From positions 6,014,001 through 6,078,000 of the forward strand of contig NC_057764.1 in the NCBI RefSeq assembly GCF_010389155.1: a DNA stretch of 64,000 nt, given 5' to 3'. This DNA is from Erigeron canadensis. Its lineage: Eukaryota; Streptophyta; Magnoliopsida; Asterales; Asteraceae. This document shows, piece by piece, positions 61,786 through 64,000 of the stretch. The notes below the pieces were generated by a model. That model searched no databases. It saw nothing but the letters and a program-made list of their open reading frames with translations, and was not told the origin of the DNA. Position numbers and translations under genes: made by a program. Position 1 is the first letter of the stretch; every line of letters starts with the position of its first letter.

Positions 61786-62237
61786 TGTTAGAGCACATAA
61801 AGTGCACAATCTGTTATCCGATGCAATAATTCTAAAAGGCTAAGAACTATTAAGTTAATAAGGCCCAGTCTGTTTGTATAGCCTATAAATATAAGTCTTA
61901 GGTCACGAATTTAGATTGATGATTTAGTTGCAACATAGAGTCATTCACTAGGTTCTCGAGGTAGAGATCTATACCTCGAGATACCGCCCAAACTATCACG
62001 ATTCGTTTCAATGATTGTAATCCGTAATCATTGTAGATGTTGTTCATACGGATTCATCTTGTAATCATATGATTAATGATAGTATTTTTGTGTTTATCTC
62101 CTGTTCTTATTATCTTTGTGTGTTTATCATGATAATCATTGATTAACCTAAAGACGATCATAGATGGATTCCGCACATCTATGATTGTTAGATCTCGTGT
62201 TAATCGATCCGGGAACGTGCTGAAACACGTTTTCACA
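61786..62237 (+). repeat. Element B 3' LTR
   Basis: 452 bp, reading the same as 59451-59902 throughout by eye. Followed by the right TSD copy AAGGG. Confidence 0.95.
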
Positions 62238-63945
62238 AAGGGCCTCAACCAGAAGATGGTGAAGTTGCTGGAGATGTTGAGTTTCCAGAGCAGTTACATG
62301 ATGTTGTAGTTGAAGGTGATGTGCCGAATGAGCCTGATGTTGTTGTACAGGTTGCAAATGATGTGATTAACCAACCTGGTGCCAATCCTGAAATCGTTGA
62401 TGATATTCTGGAGGAGATGACTGATCCAGATGGTGACATTGCACAAGTGCAAAGGTACAATCCCAATGATGATGATCTAGTAGATGTGGACCTGAACCAG
62501 GACATTGATGATTATGTAGCTGAAACTGCAATTGGTTCTGAAGCAGCTATAGCTGGTGGTTCAGGTGCTGGTGAAGCTAGTGGATCTAGAGTTGGTCAGG
62601 CTATTGGGTCAGGTGGTGATGATGTAGGTGGAGGAAAGGCTATTGCTGATGTTCATGCAGACAAAGAGCCTTCTGTACATTCTGATGATGATTCCAGCAG
62701 TGATGGTGATGAAGATCCTTATAGATCGCATGCATTCGTCAGAGTTGGATCTATGATGGTTCCTAAACCTACTGTGGCCAGTCAAGGAAGAAGAAGAAGA
62801 ACAAGAGATGATGATGCGGATTGGGAGCCAGAGCAGTCTGTACCGAAAAGAACAAGACTTGTCAGGGAACAAGAAACTTCTGCTGTTGCTGGTGTCTCTC
62901 AAAGTGTTCCAAGGGTTGCTGTACAAGAGACAAGACAACCACAGACATCAGAAGAAGCTACTCAAGATGTTTCTAGTCTGTAGAGACTACTATCTGAGCA
63001 AAAGGAGCAACATGACAGAGACTTGTCTGAGATGAGGAGCTTGATCCGTAGTTTGTCTGAGAACTTCAAGAATGAAGCTGCCAAAACTGTAGAGCTTACT
63101 GATAAGCTGAACAAGGCAGAGGTTGTAGTGTCTAATATGTACAAGAAGTATTTGGCTCTAGATGAGAAGGTTGTTAGGATGGCAGATGCATTGAAGAAGG
63201 GAGTCAAGATCTCCGAAGAAAAATTGCATGAGCTCATCGACAACTATCTCAAAGTTAGAGTTGAGAGAGACAGTTTGGGTTGCAGAGGTGATGAGCTAGC
63301 TAAGGCAAGGCATGATGATGATCAGAATGAAGATCCTGATGCTGCCACAACTACTCAAGAGCTTGGAGGAAGTTCTGTGTTCAGAACAGAGACTCATGGA
63401 GAGTCTAGCCAAGCTGGTATTGCTGGCAAGGCTACCTCAGAAGCTCCATAGACTCAAGAATAGGTTGTCACCGAGATGAATATGTTAGTTGAGTTTGAGG
63501 TACCTCAAACCAAACACGTTACAGAAGATATTGACGTTGATAGATTGGGTAAGGGTTTGGTAGGGCAATATGAAGTTGTTGCTCTTTATGATGAAATTGC
63601 TAGTGCTCAGGATAGTGTGTCGACCAAGACCGATTCTACTACCAATGCTTCTACAGAGTCAGATTTGCACCCATTGATCGTGCATAGACTAGAGAAGAGA
63701 TTGGGTTATGATCCACAAGATCATATGAGAGCTAGAGCAGAGATTATGGATAGTGATGATTATTATGATCCAGGATCTCTGAGGGATCAAATAAAGAAAA
63801 GGTTAGGGTTAACTCATACTCCTTCAGAGTCAGAGTCAGATCCAGACTATGAGAATGAGACTTAGACTAAGGGGGAGCAGAGCAAGAGCAAGAAGAAGAA
63901 ACAGAAGAAGTAGATTGATGACAAAGACAAGACGAAGACATTTAT

Positions 63946-64000
63946 TGTAACGTCTAGAAGCGTCTATGTCAATAGCAGTCTAGATTGTTTGGGCTTATAT
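63946..64000 (+). repeat. Element C 3' LTR, start only
   Basis: TGTAACGTC, then CAATAGCAGTCTAGATTG and on to the window end, matching 54581 onward after a few differences in the first 25 bases. Confidence 0.8.

Larger units (their letters stand above)
59451..62237 (+). mobile_element. Element B: young non-autonomous LTR retroelement
   Basis: 2787 bp bounded by two 452-bp LTRs that look identical by eye and a 5-bp TSD. It has a Met-tRNA PBS and polypurine tract but no credible coding region between them. Its LTR layout (TGGGCY site, TATA, stem-loop, AG-PBS) and a block before the 3' LTR match elements A and C, so it appears to be a deletion derivative or satellite of a Sirevirus-like family. 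Confidence 0.93.
58630..63913 (+). pseudogene. Element C post-pol ('envelope-like') ORF, split by element B
   Basis: ATG at 58630 follows an acceptor-like TTACAG. The N-terminal part has YIDYLRDFWANAN, GRWRYLAHVLNVGLSNKKSGF and, after a 1-nt deletion near 59165, GKRRFLLFPRLVMM. Element B interrupts at 59451. On its far side the frame resumes at 62243 in the phase expected if B and one TSD copy are ignored. The C-terminal half is acidic, then Glu/Lys-rich with a probable coiled coil (63000-63250). It contains TAG at 62981, 63449, 63461 and 63863 in an otherwise open frame, all at likely CAG (Gln) positions, before the end at 63911-63913. It is homologous to the element A post-pol protein. Function unknown; no membrane segment seen. 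Confidence 0.72.
54581..64000 (+). mobile_element. Element C: LTR retroelement with post-pol ORF but no gag-pol, hosting element B
   Basis: It has a 5' LTR (54581-55130), a Met-tRNA PBS, about 3.5 kb of non-coding sequence, a post-pol ORF (58630-63913) interrupted by element B, and the start of a 3' LTR at 63946. No protease, integrase, RT or RNase H homology was found between PBS and ORF. It therefore needs proteins from elsewhere to move. It is related to element A by the post-pol protein and the U5 stem-loop. The 3' LTR runs off the window. Confidence 0.8.

Noticed and set aside
62245..62505. Ser/Thr-rich minus-strand frame
   Set aside because: Antisense shadow of the acidic part of the element C post-pol ORF.

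Overview
The window is plant nuclear DNA, AT-rich, with spliced genes and heavy transposon content. An asterid, most likely Asteraceae, fits the style of the retrotransposon post-pol ORFs, but that is inference; no organism can be named from the sequence. No tRNA, rRNA or CRISPR array was found.

Only three host genes are well supported. (1) 24744-28607 (+) is an eight-exon bHLH transcription factor that looks like the orthologue of Arabidopsis ABORTED MICROSPORES (AMS), a tapetum and pollen-wall regulator; every exon junction keeps the frame. (2) 35279-35704 (-) encodes a small DUF1279 (FAM210-like) membrane protein. (3) 38214-42995 (-) is a four-exon DUF630/DUF632 protein of the APSR1 / 'nitrate regulatory gene2' family, with an N-terminal MGC acylation site.

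The rest is layered mobile DNA. 1-1244 starts at a Ty3/gypsy primer-binding site and runs through a broken gag. 4603-5757 is a Ty1/copia integrase fragment, interrupted by Sirevirus-like element A (5792-16534: LTR, gag tail, pol, long spacer, broken post-pol ORF, truncated LTR). A solo or 3' copia LTR follows at 17298-18034. 18035-24000 is gene-free AT-rich DNA with MITEs, a Helitron end and degenerate repeats. Between and beside the genes lie Helitron-like elements (one inside AMS intron 2), PIF/Harbinger elements (32607, 43828 and 50573), a long-palindrome Mutator-like foldback (49201-50266) and small MITEs. From 54581 to the window end lies element C, an LTR element with a post-pol ORF but no gag-pol. 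Inside that ORF sits element B (59451-62237), a non-autonomous LTR element with two apparently identical 452-bp LTRs and a 5-bp target duplication.

The most interesting signals come from comparing A, B and C. All three carry a stem-loop about 50-55 nt upstream of the (expected) PBS whose 9-nt loop is conserved (GATTCYGCA) while the stems differ but still pair. In A and C the post-pol ORF is preceded by an LTR-like promoter module (family-specific repeats, a TGGGCY site, a TATA box) and then an apparent leader intron. This suggests a separately transcribed, spliced post-pol gene. These are readings by eye and need folding, alignment and RNA data.
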